From the NCBI GenBank assembly GCA_021781285.1, contig JAJXXD010000040.1, positions 1 to 6,300 on the forward strand: a DNA stretch of 6,300 bases. The letters are read 5' to 3'. Made by a program: the position numbers and the translations under genes. The notes below the pieces were generated by a model. It searched no databases. It was not told the DNA's origin and saw only the letters and a program-made list of their open reading frames with translations. Positions within the stretch are counted from its first letter, which is position 1, and every line of letters starts with the position of its first letter. Positions 6,107 to 6,300 of this stretch are shown in pieces. This DNA comes from a bacterium (GTDB taxonomy: Bacteria; SZUA-79; Acidulodesulfobacterales; Acidulodesulfobacteraceae).

Positions 6107-6300
6107 CTATAAATTTTTAGGATACTCATATAAGTTTACCGTCTTGCCGCCTGCTTTAAGCTCTTCCAAATAAGCGTTATATTCTTCTTCCGATTTTTTC
6201 CAGTCTATCCCTATCTTTTCGCATAACGGTCTCCAATCGGTGGTATGCCATTGAAGCTGGACTATTTTAAAAACGTCCGCGCCGCAGGCTAATGCTGCAA
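6107..6300 (-). CDS. 3' end of unrecognised gene upstream of hdrA, possibly hdrB1
   Basis: The last 64 codons are open on the minus strand from the window edge to a TAG at 6109-6107. Seen: ACGADVFKIVQLQWHTTDW, then RPLCEKIGIDW, a charged helical stretch, and the end KTVNLYEYPKNL. It holds two isolated cysteines and no CXXC or ferredoxin motif. In described sHdr operons hdrB1 lies just before hdrA. The CGADVFKIVQLQW stretch could correspond to the AGADVIALICPKC segment of the HdrB here, with the CXXC lost, but the match is too short to decide. It is in the same orientation as hdrA, 55 bp upstream, and so probably co-transcribed. hdrB1 is a hypothesis from position, and another sulfur-trafficking protein remains possible. 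Confidence 0.4.
   Translation of the reverse strand, partial: AALACGADVFKIVQLQWHTTDWRPLCEKIGIDWKKSEEEYNAYLEELKAGGKTVNLYEYPKNL

Overview
The window is AT-rich bacterial DNA. It holds two partial and five complete protein genes and no RNA gene, insertion sequence or CRISPR array. A pilM-type gene points to a Gram-negative, diderm bacterium with type IV pili or a related system. The heterodisulfide-reductase-like (Hdr) genes point to an anaerobic or sulfur-metabolising chemotroph. Gene order A-H-C-B is that of the 'sHdr' sulfur-oxidation cluster. An acid-mine or sulfidic-habitat deltaproteobacterium-like lineage would fit, but the sequence alone does not fix the taxon.

Left part (1-887): the N-terminal two thirds of a pilM-like gene runs leftwards off the window. 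A 219-bp, very AT-rich divergent intergenic region follows. It carries candidate sigma70-type promoters on both strands and a striking double 10-bp palindrome. Middle (888-2447): a membrane glycosyltransferase of the GT39/ArnT/PMT type reads rightwards. It ends 2 bp from the stop codon of the convergent hdr operon.

Right part (2450-6300, all on the minus strand, so transcription runs from high to low coordinates): the 3' end of an unnamed gene that may be hdrB1; hdrA (FAD and one [4Fe-4S] motif); a conserved-type hypothetical gene with no metal motif (position of shdrH); hdrC2 (two [4Fe-4S] motifs); and hdrB2 (two CCG motifs). Gaps are 55, 1, 27 and 58 bp, which suggests one operon whose promoter lies beyond 6300.

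Working model, from family knowledge: in sHdr-containing sulfur oxidisers the complex is cytoplasmic. It is thought to oxidise protein- or lipoate-bound sulfane sulfur, with electrons passing through the B, C and A subunits. The window shows the enzyme-core genes, but none of the lipoate-binding protein, lipoate-assembly, TusA or DsrE genes often found beside them. Those would have to lie upstream or elsewhere. The direction of catalysis cannot be read from the sequence.
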